DNA of 64,000 bases from Thalassobium sp. R2A62 (GCF_000161835.1 NZ_GG697169.2:2856575-2920574); one strand, 5' to 3'; positions 33,240 to 42,272 are shown, numbered from the stretch's first letter. Notes: generated by a model not told the origin, from the sequence alone. A program made the numbers and translations.

Positions 33240-34435
33240 TGACATTTCAAAAGGCCTATCGCATCGCTAATATGGCGATATCCGAAATTGTTCAATTGTC
33301 CGAATCTGCGACGGCGAAGCGTGCAGCGGGCGAGGATGTGCTGTCGCTTGGCACCGGCGAGCCTGATTTCCCAACGCCCCCACATGTGATCGTAGCGGCG
33401 CATAAGGCGATCCTCGCGGGAGATACGCGGTATCCACCAACCGCAGGCAAACCCGCGCTACGGGCTGCGATTGCACAGAATGCTCAGGGCGATTTGCAGC
33501 CAGAAAACGTGATCGTTTCGACAGGTGCAAAGCAGGTGATCGCGAATGCCTTAGCCGCCAGCCTGAACGACGGCGACGAGGTCATTATGCCTGCGCCGTT
33601 CTGGACCAGCTACCAAGACGCGGTTGGTCTCTTTGGTGGCAAACCAGTCATCATCCCCACCAGCGAAACTGCGCGATTTAAGCTGACACCTGCGCAGCTA
33701 GAGACCGCGATTACGCCAAAGACAAAATGGCTATTGCTCAACTCGCCATCCAACCCCAGCGGGATGATTTATACCCCGCAAGAACTGACGGCATTGGGGG
33801 ACGTTTTGCTGCGTTACCCCAATGTATGGGTCATGGCTGACGAGATTTATGAACATATTCGCTTTGTCCCGTTTACGTCGTTCACGCAGGCGGTCCCTGA
33901 TCTGAAACACCGCACCCTAATTGTGAATGGCGTGTCCAAAGCGCATGCGATGACGGGCTGGCGTCTTGGCTGGGGGCTTGGGCCGACAGCCCTAATTAGA
34001 GCCATGACAACCGTGCAAGGTCAGGTGACCTCGGGTGCGTCTTCGGTCAGTCAGGCGGCAGCATTGGCCGCGCTCACCGGTCCCCAAGATTATCTGGCGA
34101 CACGGTGTGCACAATTTCAAAAACGCCGCGATAAACTTTGGACTGAGGTGAACGCAATCGATGGTCTTTCGGCGCTTTTGCCCGATGGTGCGTTCTATCT
34201 GTTCCCGTCGTGTATGGACCTTTTGGGCGCTGAGACACCGGACGGCACATTGATCGAAACAGATGCGGATTTCTGCGCCCATGTTTTGCAATCAAGTGGC
34301 CTTGTGTTGGTGCCGGGCCGAGCCTTTGGTGCGCCTGGTTTTTTCCGCATGTCCTTTGCCTATTCCGTTTCCGAACTGGGCGATGCGATGACGCGTCTGA
34401 CACGTGCCGTAATTTTGTTGAAATCGAAAGTCTAA
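33239..34435 (+). CDS. Class I/II aminotransferase (proposed 2-aminoadipate aminotransferase)
   Basis: The 398-residue PLP enzyme belongs to the aspartate-type fold: N172 in NSPSNPSG, D201 in MADEIYE, the PLP lysine K234 in VNGVSKAHAMTGWRLGW and a C-terminal substrate arginine in FFRMSFAYS. It overlaps the permease gene by one base and is 5 bases before hglS. By position it should turn 2-aminoadipate into 2-oxoadipate, the substrate of HglS. Sequence alone would allow aspartate, aromatic or prephenate specificity, so the assignment rests on context. Confidence 0.85.
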   Translation: MTFQKAYRIANMAISEIVQLSESATAKRAAGEDVLSLGTGEPDFPTPPHVIVAAHKAILAGDTRYPPTAGKPALRAAIAQNAQGDLQPENVIVSTGAKQVIANALAASLNDGDEVIMPAPFWTSYQDAVGLFGGKPVIIPTSETARFKLTPAQLETAITPKTKWLLLNSPSNPSGMIYTPQELTALGDVLLRYPNVWVMADEIYEHIRFVPFTSFTQAVPDLKHRTLIVNGVSKAHAMTGWRLGWGLGPTALIRAMTTVQGQVTSGASSVSQAAALAALTGPQDYLATRCAQFQKRRDKLWTEVNAIDGLSALLPDGAFYLFPSCMDLLGAETPDGTLIETDADFCAHVLQSSGLVLVPGRAFGAPGFFRMSFAYSVSELGDAMTRLTRAVILLKSKV

Positions 34436-34440
34436 AAACC

Positions 34441-35787
34441 ATGTCTGACTTTGTACGCTCCGATGATATCCGCTCTGCCTTTTCTGCCGCAATGTCGACG
34501 ATGTATCGCGCCGAGGTTCCTGCCTATTCCAATCTTCTTGACATTGTAAATGGCGTCAATGAGGTCGTTTTATCGAGCTCCCGCGCCGCAGACCTGCGCA
34601 TCAACCCAGACGAAGATTTGCAGCGTATCTCAGACGAACGCCACGGCGCGATCAGGGTCGGGACCGCCGACGAATTGTCGATGATCTGTCGTATTTTTGC
34701 GGTGATGGGGATGTTCCCAGTCAGCTATTACGACCTGAGCACTGCGGGCATCCCAGTCCATGCGACGGCGTTCCGGCCAATTGGGCATGACGCCTTGGCG
34801 CACAATCCGTTTCGTGTCTTCACGTCATTGCTGCGGCTCGAATTGATTGAAGACGACGCCCTCAGGGCTATCGCAGAAAACACATTGTCCAAACGCAACA
34901 TTTTTACGGACCGCGCCGTTGCATTGACGAAACAAGCAGAAGAGGCTGGTGGCCTGAACGACGCTGATACGGCCGATTTCATCAAAGAGGTACTTGAAAC
35001 ATTCCGCTGGGCCGAAGATGCCATTGTGACCGCGGATGTCTATCAAACACTACACGACGCCCACCGGTTGATCGCAGATGTCGTGGGTTTTCAGGGGCCA
35101 CACATCAATCATTTGACGCCACGCACGCTCGATATTGATGCGGCTCAACAAGGGATGATCGATTATGGCCTCTCGACAAAAGCGATAGTGGAAGGCCCGC
35201 CCAAACGGGCATGTCCGATCTTATTGCGGCAAACCAGTTTCAAAGCATTGGAAGAAAAAGTGCGTTTTGTGGGTGCGCAGAATGCTGGCAACCACACCGC
35301 CAGGTTTGGCGAGATTGAGGAACGCGGCGTTGCCTTAACGCCAAAAGGTCGTGCACTTTATGATCGGCTGCTGGCCGAAACACGTGCCAAGATTTTACCA
35401 AACCCCGATGGTAGCAACAGCATGGACTATATCGCCGAGCTCAACAAAACCTTCGCGGCCTTCCCTGATGATTGGCGTGACCTGCATGACGATGGCCTTG
35501 CATATTTCCGTTACAATGCTGTGGGTGGTACGTCTGGTGATCTTGCAGACATGTTGGATCGCGGCACAGTTGAGATTTCACCAATTATCTACGAAGATTT
35601 TTTGCCTGTCAGTGCCGCTGGAATTTTTCAATCGAATCTCGGGGATGAAACGTCAAAAGCGCAAATGACTCAATCCAGTCGCATGCAATTTGTCGCCGCT
35701 TTGGGTGCGGAACCTGCAGATGAATTTAGCATGTACCAAGCGATTCAAGACCAGTCGTTACAACACGCCTTGGGCCAGGCGGTATGA
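34441..35787 (+). CDS. hglS: 2-oxoadipate dioxygenase/decarboxylase (HglS, DUF1338)
   Basis: The 448-residue protein is a full DUF1338 member, close to E. coli YdcJ and Pseudomonas HglS. Family blocks are intact: ERHGAIRVGT, PVSYYDLSTAGIPVHATAFRP, GPHINHLTPRTLDID, HTARFGEIEERGVALTPKG and YEDFLPVSAAGIFQSNL. The likely iron ligands are H68, H224 and E291, with R72 in the substrate pocket. HglS converts 2-oxoadipate with oxygen to D-2-hydroxyglutarate and carbon dioxide in one step. The next gene, overlapping by ATGA, encodes a matching D-2-hydroxyglutarate dehydrogenase-like enzyme, which supports this role. Confidence 0.9.
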   Translation: MSDFVRSDDIRSAFSAAMSTMYRAEVPAYSNLLDIVNGVNEVVLSSSRAADLRINPDEDLQRISDERHGAIRVGTADELSMICRIFAVMGMFPVSYYDLSTAGIPVHATAFRPIGHDALAHNPFRVFTSLLRLELIEDDALRAIAENTLSKRNIFTDRAVALTKQAEEAGGLNDADTADFIKEVLETFRWAEDAIVTADVYQTLHDAHRLIADVVGFQGPHINHLTPRTLDIDAAQQGMIDYGLSTKAIVEGPPKRACPILLRQTSFKALEEKVRFVGAQNAGNHTARFGEIEERGVALTPKGRALYDRLLAETRAKILPNPDGSNSMDYIAELNKTFAAFPDDWRDLHDDGLAYFRYNAVGGTSGDLADMLDRGTVEISPIIYEDFLPVSAAGIFQSNLGDETSKAQMTQSSRMQFVAALGAEPADEFSMYQAIQDQSLQHALGQAV

Positions 35788-37118
35788 CGCGTTTCGTTGA
35801 TCTAAAATCCGCGCTACCGGACATGGACGTGCTTGAAGCTCCCGCAGACACCGCCCGTTTTGTCGCGGGTGTTAGGGGGGAAACGGGCAAGGCCCTTGCG
35901 GTTTTGCGTCCACGGACGACATCACAGTTGCTTACCGCCATTCAAGCCCTCAAGATTTTGGATATTTTCTACATGCCGCAAGGGGCCAACACTGGACTGG
36001 TTGGCGCTTCGATACCTGATGAAACTGGAACACAAGTTGTCATCAGTTTTGATCGCATGAAAGAGGTCTTCGACGTAGATATTGAGAACCGTTCCTTGCG
36101 CATATCTGCCGGTTTCCACCTGTCTGAGGTTAATGAACGCCTGAGCGAACACGGATTGCACTTTCCGATTGATCTCGGCTCGGACCCCCAAATTGGCGGA
36201 ATGATTGCAACAAACACGGGCGGCGGTCGTTTTTTACGTTACGGTGATGTGCGGCGTCATGTGTTGGGGCTCGATATTGTGACAGACGTGGGTGAGCTTG
36301 CCCAGCTTGGTGGTCCGGTGCGTAAGGCTAACATCGGGACCGATTGGAAACAACTGGCCATAGGCAGCGGTGCTGACTTTGGAATCATCACGCAAGCCGT
36401 GCTCAATCTTGAACCGATTACGAGACAGCAATCAGCGGCGCTTGTCGTGCCTCCAAACGATGCGGCTATTTTCCCGTTGCTTCAAGCGCTTGAACAGATG
36501 GCGGGGCCAATGCTGTCGGCATTTGAATTCATGTCACAAAACGCGATGAACGCCGCCTTTGACCACGTGCCATCCCTGCGCAATCCGTTTGCGGGTGGCA
36601 CCGTGCCGCAGATTGCACTTTTGATCGAACTGACACGCCCCAATCAGCCCGTGCCTTGGGAAACCGATTTGGACGACGTATTGCAACAAATGCTGATGAC
36701 CATGTGGGAGAACGGTGACGTTGCCATCGAAGACGCGCTTTTTGGTCGGCCAGACGATATGTGGGCGCTGCGCCATGCGCTTTCCGAAGGTGTGCGCACG
36801 GCAGGTAAACTCTACGCGTTCGATCTGGGATTTCGCCGGCCAGACGTGTTGGCGTTCAGGCAGGCGATTCAAAATGAACTGCCGGACTTCGCCCCTGGGG
36901 TCACGATTTGCGATTTTGGCCATGTGGGTGACGGAGGGCTACATTTTAATCTTGTTGGCAGCAATGAAACCCATTCAGACCAATTTGAACAAGTCCTTAG
37001 AGATTGGGTTGTTGAGCAAGCTGTCGAACGCTTTGGCGCGTCATTCAGCGCGGAACATGGTATTGGACCGAAGAACATACGTTATTTTGAAAAGTACTCA
37101 CCTAAGCGGCCATTTTAA
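35784..37118 (+). CDS. FAD-binding oxidase, probable D-2-hydroxyglutarate dehydrogenase
   Basis: The 444-residue flavoprotein is of the FAD-linked oxidase (PCMH fold) family. Its FAD site includes PQGANTGLVGAS and GSDPQIGGMIATNTGG, and its substrate domain has CDFGHVGDGGLHFN and SAEHGIGPKN. It is expected to oxidise D-2-hydroxyglutarate to 2-oxoglutarate, ending lysine breakdown. The C terminus stops shortly after EHGIG (YFEKYSPKRPF) and lacks the roughly 25-30 residues, including a DP-NPGK-like segment, that usually close such proteins. D-lactate or other 2-hydroxyacid activity cannot be excluded. Confidence 0.82.
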   Translation: MTRFVDLKSALPDMDVLEAPADTARFVAGVRGETGKALAVLRPRTTSQLLTAIQALKILDIFYMPQGANTGLVGASIPDETGTQVVISFDRMKEVFDVDIENRSLRISAGFHLSEVNERLSEHGLHFPIDLGSDPQIGGMIATNTGGGRFLRYGDVRRHVLGLDIVTDVGELAQLGGPVRKANIGTDWKQLAIGSGADFGIITQAVLNLEPITRQQSAALVVPPNDAAIFPLLQALEQMAGPMLSAFEFMSQNAMNAAFDHVPSLRNPFAGGTVPQIALLIELTRPNQPVPWETDLDDVLQQMLMTMWENGDVAIEDALFGRPDDMWALRHALSEGVRTAGKLYAFDLGFRRPDVLAFRQAIQNELPDFAPGVTICDFGHVGDGGLHFNLVGSNETHSDQFEQVLRDWVVEQAVERFGASFSAEHGIGPKNIRYFEKYSPKRPF

Positions 37119-37260
37119 CCAATATTAAAAAGGTATCAGAAAAAATGTGTCGTAAAGCGCTGAAAGCAGACCTTCACTCATGGATGCCAAATGGCAGCAA
37201 AGTCCGCATTGCGGAACAACACTCGTTTTTGGTCAGCTGCATTTGGTGCACACCAACCTC

Positions 37261-37289
37261 TTGACCCATACCGCGACTCCCCCTATACG
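37261..37289 (+). promoter_or_regulatory. Promoter of the S10 operon
   Basis: TTGACC at 37261-37266 and TATACG at 37284-37289 are 17 bases apart, and both the hexamers and the pyrimidine-rich end of the spacer (CTCCCCC before TATACG) resemble the rpsL promoter. The gap between 37119 and 37413 otherwise holds no gene. Confidence 0.85.
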
Positions 37290-37303
37290 CGCGCTATCCG
37301 ACA

Positions 37304-37328
37304 GGGGTGCGCCATGCGTGCCCTTTTT
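37304..37328 (+). terminator. Attenuator-like hairpin in the S10 leader
   Basis: GGGTGCG at 37305-37311 pairs with CGTGCCC at 37317-37323 (two G-T pairs), loop CCATG, followed by TTTTT. It lies only about 10-30 bases after the expected transcript start. In E. coli the S10 leader is attenuated by L4; the location is suggestive, but the stem is short. Confidence 0.4.
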
Positions 37329-37413
37329 ATGTTGGAGTATATGACGCGACGAGGGTGCCGGATGAGCCGCCATCTTCCTCTCCGTTAAGACCCTAAAGAC
37401 AAAGGGTGATGAC

Positions 37414-37734
37414 ATGGCAGCTAGCCAAAACATTCGCATCCGTCTCAAGGCCTTCGATTACCGTGTTCTGGATTCCAGTGCACAGGAAATCGTGAACACA
37501 GCCAAGCGCACAGGCGCTTCGGTTCGTGGCCCGATCCCGATGCCAAACAAGATCGAAAAGTTCACGGTTCTCCGTGGCCCGCACGTCGACAAGAAATCCC
37601 GCGACCAGTTCGAGATTCGTACGCACAAGCGGATGCTCGACATCGTAGATCCAACTCCACAGACTGTAGACGCGCTGATGAAGCTCGACCTCGCAGCTGG
37701 CGTTGCTGTCGACATCAAAGTGATGGGAGCTTAA
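37414..37734 (+). CDS. rpsJ: 30S ribosomal protein S10
   Basis: The 106-residue product contains [17 protein letters not shown] and [26 protein letters not shown], typical of S10, which also serves as the transcription factor NusE. It opens the S10 operon, preceded by a promoter about 125 bases upstream rather than by tuf. The N terminus is a few residues longer than in E. coli, as is usual in this lineage. Confidence 0.98.
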   Translation: MAASQNIRIRLKAFDYRVLDSSAQEIVNTAKRTGASVRGPIPMPNKIEKFTVLRGPHVDKKSRDQFEIRTHKRMLDIVDPTPQTVDALMKLDLAAGVAVDIKVMGA

Positions 37735-37737
37735 CCC

Positions 37738-38616
37738 ATGTTGCGCTCTGGTATCATTGCAAAGAAGGTCGGGATGACCCGCATCTTCCAAGAAGACGGC
37801 AAGCAGATTCCTGTAACCGTTCTTCAACTCGACAAGCTTCAGGTTGTTGCACAGCGCACCCAGGAAACTGATGGCTACACAGCTGTTCAGTTGGGTGCAG
37901 GCACAGCCAAAGTTAAGCGCGTATCCCAAGCGATGCGCGGTCACTTTGCTGCAGCAAAGGTTGAGCCTAAGCGTCGCGTCGCGGAATTCCGCGTTGCCGC
38001 TGAGAACCTCATCAATGTTGGCGAAGAGATCACCGCAAACCATTACTTCGAAGGCCAGTTCGTAGACGTATCTGGCACGTCGATCGGTAAAGGTTTCCAA
38101 GGTGCGATGAAGCGTCACAACTTTGGCGGTTTGCGTGCGACACACGGTGTTTCGATTTCGCACCGTTCGCACGGTTCGACTGGTCAGTGTCAGGATCCCG
38201 GTAAGGTTTTCAAAGGCAAGAAAATGGCTGGTCACATGGGTGCGGCGAAAGTCACCACTCAGAACCTTCAGGTTGTTAAGACAGATGCCGGCCGTGGCTT
38301 GATCATGGTCAAAGGCGCTGTTCCTGGCTCCAAAGGTGGCTGGGTCACAGTCAAGGATGCGGTTAAGAAGCCTATCCCTGAGAACGTGATCTATCCTGCC
38401 GCTCTGAAATCCACCGCTGAAGAAGCTGAAAAGCTGGCCGCAGCAGCAGCCGCAGAAGCCGCAGCTGAAGAAGCAGCAGCAGCAGAAGCCGCCGCCGCAG
38501 AAGCAGCAGCAGCAGAAGCCGACGCAATGGCCGAAGCAGAAGCATCCATCGCAGCCGATGCGGCTGAGGGTGATGATGCTCCAGCAGCTGAAGGGGACAA
38601 GACCGATGAAAGCTGA
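37738..38616 (+). CDS. rplC: 50S ribosomal protein L3 with a long Ala/Glu-rich tail
   Basis: The 292-residue product begins [21 protein letters not shown], and the body with [21 protein letters not shown] is normal L3 up to about residue 222. The last 70 residues form a low-complexity tail of alanine and glutamate, encoded by GCA/GCC/GAA repeats at about 38400-38590. Core L3 contacts the peptidyl transferase region of 23S rRNA. Its end overlaps the rplD start by 11 bases. Confidence 0.97.
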   Translation: MLRSGIIAKKVGMTRIFQEDGKQIPVTVLQLDKLQVVAQRTQETDGYTAVQLGAGTAKVKRVSQAMRGHFAAAKVEPKRRVAEFRVAAENLINVGEEITANHYFEGQFVDVSGTSIGKGFQGAMKRHNFGGLRATHGVSISHRSHGSTGQCQDPGKVFKGKKMAGHMGAAKVTTQNLQVVKTDAGRGLIMVKGAVPGSKGGWVTVKDAVKKPIPENVIYPAALKSTAEEAEKLAAAAAAEAAAEEAAAAEAAAAEAAAAEADAMAEAEASIAADAAEGDDAPAAEGDKTDES

Positions 38617-39226
38617 TGCAATCAAAATGGACGGCGGCAAAGCCGGTTCCGTCGATCTGGACGAGGCAATCTTTGGTCTCGAGCCACGTATCGACATCCT
38701 GCACCGCGTCGTTCGCTGGCAGCGCAACAATGCGCAAGCTGGCACACACAAAGTGAAGACACGTTCGGAAGTCAAATATTCGACCAAGAAGATCTATCGC
38801 CAAAAGGGCACTGGTGGCGCACGTCACGGCGCGCGTTCGGCTCCGATCTTCCGCGGTGGTGGTGTCTACAAGGGCCCAACCGTACGGTCGCATGGCCACG
38901 AGCTGACTAAAAAGTTCCGCAAGCTAGGTCTGCGTCACGCGCTGTCCGCCAAAGCAACTGCGGGCGAATTGGTCATCATCGATGTGGCTGATCTCAAGGA
39001 CGCTAAAACATCCGCGTTGGCAAAACAGGTCAAAGATCTGGGTTGGAAGCGCGCGTTGATCATCGACGGTGCAGAGGTAAACGAAAACTTTGCCGTTGCA
39101 GCGCGCAATATCGACACTGTTGATATTCTGCCGTCGATGGGCGCCAACGTTTATGACATCCTCAAGTCGGACACTCTTGTTCTGACCAAAGCGGGTGTCG
39201 AAGCACTGGAGGCTCGTTTGAAATGA
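38606..39226 (+). CDS. rplD: 50S ribosomal protein L4
   Basis: The 206-residue product begins [18 protein letters not shown] and contains [22 protein letters not shown], the extended loop lining the peptide exit tunnel. The start lies inside the rplC tail with AAGGGG about nine bases upstream. In E. coli L4 also represses the S10 operon. Its stop overlaps the rplW start as ATGA. Confidence 0.97.
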   Translation: MKADAIKMDGGKAGSVDLDEAIFGLEPRIDILHRVVRWQRNNAQAGTHKVKTRSEVKYSTKKIYRQKGTGGARHGARSAPIFRGGGVYKGPTVRSHGHELTKKFRKLGLRHALSAKATAGELVIIDVADLKDAKTSALAKQVKDLGWKRALIIDGAEVNENFAVAARNIDTVDILPSMGANVYDILKSDTLVLTKAGVEALEARLK

Positions 39227-39519
39227 GCGATAAAGCAGCACTCTATGACGTGATCCGCAAGCCGATCATAACTGAGAAAGCAACGATGGCTTCTGAAGCC
39301 AACGCGGTTGTGTTCGAAGTGCATATCGACAGCAACAAGCCAATGATCAAAGAAGCTGTTGAAGCTCTCTTTGGTGTTAAGGTCAAAGCGGTTAACACGA
39401 CAATTACCAAAGGTAAGACCAAGCGTTTCCGCGGTCAGCCAGGTAAGCGTAAAGACGTCAAAAAAGCGTATGTGACTCTCGAAGAGGGTAACACCATTGA
39501 CGTGAACACCGGTCTGTAA
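39223..39519 (+). CDS. rplW: 50S ribosomal protein L23
   Basis: The 98-residue product has [37 protein letters not shown] and [21 protein letters not shown]23 sits by the exit of the peptide tunnel and docks trigger factor and SRP. It overlaps rplD by four bases. Unusually it is followed by a strong terminator instead of rplB. Confidence 0.98.
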   Translation: MSDKAALYDVIRKPIITEKATMASEANAVVFEVHIDSNKPMIKEAVEALFGVKVKAVNTTITKGKTKRFRGQPGKRKDVKKAYVTLEEGNTIDVNTGL

Positions 39520-39544
39520 TCCAGATTGGTTCGCAAGAGCTTGA

Positions 39545-39578
39545 AACCCCGTCCTTGGAAACAAGGGCGGGGTTTTTT
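39545..39578 (+). terminator. Intrinsic terminator after rplW
   Basis: AACCCCGTCCTTG at 39545-39557 and CAAGGGCGGGGTT at 39562-39574 form a 13-pair stem with one G-T pair and a GAAA loop, followed by TTTTTT. It splits the S10 operon between rplW and rplB. Confidence 0.95.
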
Positions 39579-39632
39579 CGTACGTCGTGTCAGCTCGTTG
39601 AATGTACCGGAAAAGCCGCATAGGCTAGCCCT

Positions 39633-39809
39633 ATGAAACATGTTCCAAAAGATACGACTGACGATGCCCTTATTCAGGAATTTCTGAACAAGGGTGGTAC
39701 GGTGACAAAAGGCAAAACCAAGCCTGCGAACGCAGAATTGGGCCTGAGCAACAACCAGTGGGGCAACAAACTGACTAAAGAAGAGAAAGCCGCGCGCGAT
39801 AAGAAGTAG
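39633..39809 (+). CDS. 58-residue hypothetical protein between rplW and rplB
   Basis: An ATG at 39633 opens a 58-codon frame ending in TAG at 39807-39809. The product, MKHVPKDTTDDALIQEFLNK to the end TKEEKAARDKK, is charged, lysine-rich and contains GLSNNQWGNKLTKEE, which reads like real protein. No membrane segment or signal peptide is seen. It lies between the rplW terminator and the rplB promoter, so it may be its own unit. I do not recognise the family; the composition and third-position bias suggest a genuine small gene. Confidence 0.7.
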   Translation: MKHVPKDTTDDALIQEFLNKGGTVTKGKTKPANAELGLSNNQWGNKLTKEEKAARDKK

Positions 39810-39847
39810 CGCCAGCCTCTTGGTGGTCGAACTGCCGGGTTTGATAG

Positions 39848-39886
39848 GGGCAATTATTAATAGGGGTTTGAGGCCTCTAATTGCCC
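39848..39886 (+). repeat. Inverted repeat before the rplB promoter
   Basis: GGGCAATTA at 39848-39856 pairs perfectly with TAATTGCCC at 39878-39886, nine bases before the -35 of the rplB promoter. It could end the small upstream gene or be an operator; no T run follows. Confidence 0.4.
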
Positions 39887-39894
39887 AACATCGC

Positions 39895-39923
39895 TTGACC
39901 CACGCCCCCCATACACCTACACA
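39895..39923 (+). promoter_or_regulatory. Candidate promoter before rplB
   Basis: TTGACC at 39895-39900 and TACACA at 39918-39923 are 17 bases apart. The -35 and the following CAC/CCC-rich spacer resemble the rpsJ promoter, although the -10 is weaker. It would restart the S10 operon after the rplW terminator. Confidence 0.55.
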
Positions 39924-39937
39924 CCCCCATCTACACC

Positions 39938-40038
39938 GCCCCAGATTCGTCTGGGGTGTTTGTAGTTTTGAAATACGGGACCTTCGGGGCCCTACAACCA
40001 TGGCGCCTTACGGGGCGTCGCCAAGCAAACGGAAGACA
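39938..40038 (+). other. Hairpins in the rplB leader
   Basis: CCCCAGA-TTCG-TCTGGGG at 39939-39956 has a stable UUCG tetraloop. Two weaker stem-loops follow, one around a second TTCG near 39983 and one built on TGGCG/CGCCA near 40000-40022. They lie in a roughly 115-base leader between the promoter and rplB. Confidence 0.4.
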
Positions 40039-40045
40039 GATAATC

Positions 40046-40888
40046 ATGGCATTAAAGTCGTATAAACCGACGACGCCAGGCCAACGTGGGTTGGTTCTGA
40101 TTGACCGTTCGGAGCTTTGGAAAGGTCGCCCAGTTAAGGCCCTCACAGAGGGTCTGACCAAGTCGGGCGGACGGAACAATACCGGACGGATCACTATGCG
40201 TCGCAAAGGTGGTGGTGCAAAGCGCCTCTACCGTATCGTCGATTTCAAGCGCAACAAATTGGACGTTTCGGCGACCATCACACGCATTGAATATGACCCG
40301 AACCGGACTGCATTCATCGCACTCATCCAGTATGATGATGGCGAGCAGGCATACATCCTTGCTCCACAGCGTTTGGCTGTTGGTGACAAGGTAATCGCAA
40401 GCGCCAAGGCTGACATCAAGCCAGGCAACGCGATGCCATTCTCTGGCATGCCAATCGGTACTATCATCCACAACATCGAGCTTAAGCCAGGCAAGGGCGG
40501 TCAAATCGCGCGTGCCGCCGGTACATACGCTCAGTTTGTTGGTCGTGATGGTGGCTACGCTCAGATCCGCCTCTCTTCGGGTGAACTGCGTCTCGTACGT
40601 CAGGAATGCATGGCCACCGTTGGTGCCGTGTCGAACCCTGACAACTCGAACCAGAACTTTGGTAAAGCTGGCCGCAACCGTCACAAGGGCATCCGCCCAA
40701 GTGTTCGTGGTGTTGTCATGAACCCGGTCGATCACCCGCACGGTGGTGGTGAAGGCCGGACATCGGGTGGTCGTCACCCAGTGTCCCCATGGGGTAAGCC
40801 AACCAAGGGTGCCCGCACTCGCAACAAGAACAAGGCGTCGCAAAAGCTTATTATCCGCTCGCGTCACGCCAAGAAGAAGGGGCGTTAA
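40046..40888 (+). CDS. rplB: 50S ribosomal protein L2
   Basis: The 280-residue product begins [21 protein letters not shown] and ends with the L2 signature [25 protein letters not shown] and the basic tail. L2 is needed for subunit joining and peptidyl transfer. The start at 40046 is the family start; the long in-frame extension upstream runs through leader hairpins and is rejected. It begins a separated second half of the S10 operon. Confidence 0.98.
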   Translation: MALKSYKPTTPGQRGLVLIDRSELWKGRPVKALTEGLTKSGGRNNTGRITMRRKGGGAKRLYRIVDFKRNKLDVSATITRIEYDPNRTAFIALIQYDDGEQAYILAPQRLAVGDKVIASAKADIKPGNAMPFSGMPIGTIIHNIELKPGKGGQIARAAGTYAQFVGRDGGYAQIRLSSGELRLVRQECMATVGAVSNPDNSNQNFGKAGRNRHKGIRPSVRGVVMNPVDHPHGGGEGRTSGGRHPVSPWGKPTKGARTRNKNKASQKLIIRSRHAKKKGR

Positions 40889-40891
40889 TCT

Positions 40892-41170
40892 ATGTCTCGT
40901 TCAGTTTGGAAAGGCCCTTTTGTGGACGCGTACGTCCTTAAGAAGGCTGAAGCGACTCGCGAAAGCGGTCGTAACGAAGTTATCAAAATCTGGTCGCGCC
41001 GCTCGACGATCTTGCCACAGTTTGTTGGCCTGACGTTCGGCGTTTACAACGGCAAGAAGCACATTCCTGTCAACGTAACAGAAGAAATGATCGGCCAAAA
41101 GTTTGGTGAGTATTCACCAACTCGGACCTACTACGGTCACGCAGCCGACAAAAAAGCGAAGCGGAAATAA
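40892..41170 (+). CDS. rpsS: 30S ribosomal protein S19
   Basis: The 92-residue product has [47 protein letters not shown] and the end [19 protein letters not shown], a normal S19. It starts 3 bases after rplB. Confidence 0.98.
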   Translation: MSRSVWKGPFVDAYVLKKAEATRESGRNEVIKIWSRRSTILPQFVGLTFGVYNGKKHIPVNVTEEMIGQKFGEYSPTRTYYGHAADKKAKRK

Positions 41171-41173
41171 GCC

Positions 41174-41554
41174 ATGAGCAAGGATAATAATCCCCGCCGC
41201 GTGGCTGACAACGAAGCACGTTCGAAAACACGTATGCTTCGCACATCCCCGCAGAAACTGAACCTGGTTGCCGCAATGATCCGTGGCAAGAAAGTCGACA
41301 AGGCTCTGACCGACCTGACTTTCTCGCACAAGCGGATCGCGATCGACGTGAAGAAGTGTCTTCAGTCGGCAATTGCGAATGCTGAAAACAACCACAACCT
41401 TGACGTTGACGAGCTCGTCGTCGCTGAGGCGTATGTGGGTAAGAACCTGACGATGAAGCGTGGACGCCCACGGGCACGTGGTCGTTTTGGCAAGATCCTC
41501 AAGCCCTTTGCAGAGCTTACGATCGTTGTCCGTCAAGTCGAGGAGCAAGCATAA
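41174..41554 (+). CDS. rplV: 50S ribosomal protein L22
   Basis: The 126-residue product contains [27 protein letters not shown] and [22 protein letters not shown], the loop that reaches into the exit tunnel. Its stop overlaps the rpsC start by one base (TAATG). Confidence 0.98.
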   Translation: MSKDNNPRRVADNEARSKTRMLRTSPQKLNLVAAMIRGKKVDKALTDLTFSHKRIAIDVKKCLQSAIANAENNHNLDVDELVVAEAYVGKNLTMKRGRPRARGRFGKILKPFAELTIVVRQVEEQA

Positions 41555-42261
41555 TGGGTAATAAAGTCAATCCGATTGGCATGCGCCTTCAGGTTAACCG
41601 TACTTGGGACAGCCGCTGGTATGCGGATACCAAAGACTACGGTGATCTTCTTCTTGAAGACCTGCGTATGCGTGAGTTCATCAAGAAAGAGTGCCATCAG
41701 GCGGGTGTGTCCCGTGTGATCATCGAGCGTCCGCACAAAAAGTGCCGCGTGACAGTCCACACAGCACGTCCAGGCGTCATCATCGGCAAGAAAGGTGCAG
41801 ACATCGAAACTCTGCGCAAAAAGCTTGCTGCGATGACAGACTCTGAGCTGCACTTGAACATCGTAGAAGTTCGCAAGCCCGAGCTGGACGCTGCCCTCGT
41901 TGGTGAGAGCATTGCACAGCAGCTCGAGCGTCGTGTGTCTTTCCGTCGCGCTATGAAGCGTGCGGTTCAGAACGCAATGCGTATGGGTGCCTTGGGCATC
42001 CGCGTGAACCTTGCTGGCCGCCTCGGCGGTGCAGAAATCGCGCGTACCGAATGGTACCGTGAAGGTCGCGTTCCGCTGCACACACTGCGTGCTGACATCG
42101 ATTACGCACACGTCGAAGCACTGACTGCTTATGGTATCATCGGGATCAAGACTTGGATCTTCAAAGGTGAAATCATGGAGCACGACCCCGCTGCACGTGA
42201 TCGTCGTCAACAAGAGATCCAAGATGGCCCAGCACCTCGCGGTGCCGGCGGTCGTCGCTAA
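41554..42261 (+). CDS. rpsC: 30S ribosomal protein S3
   Basis: The 235-residue product begins [21 protein letters not shown] and carries a KH-domain motif [17 protein letters not shown] near residue 70. S3 forms part of the mRNA entry helicase with S4 and S5. Length and domains are normal. Confidence 0.98.
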   Translation: MGNKVNPIGMRLQVNRTWDSRWYADTKDYGDLLLEDLRMREFIKKECHQAGVSRVIIERPHKKCRVTVHTARPGVIIGKKGADIETLRKKLAAMTDSELHLNIVEVRKPELDAALVGESIAQQLERRVSFRRAMKRAVQNAMRMGALGIRVNLAGRLGGAEIARTEWYREGRVPLHTLRADIDYAHVEALTAYGIIGIKTWIFKGEIMEHDPAARDRRQQEIQDGPAPRGAGGRR

Positions 42262-42272
42262 GGAGACCTGAG

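Noticed and set aside
37100-37130. A frameshift as the cause of the short C terminus of the D-2-hydroxyglutarate dehydrogenase-like protein
   Set aside because: Neither alternative frame downstream of the stop reads like the missing end; the next frame gives only HLSGHFNQY before stopping.
38440-38520. Tandem GCA/GAA repeat as a possible mobile or CRISPR-like array
   Set aside because: It is in frame, lies within rplC, and encodes a low-complexity Ala/Glu tail; there are no spacers or flanking genes of a CRISPR system.
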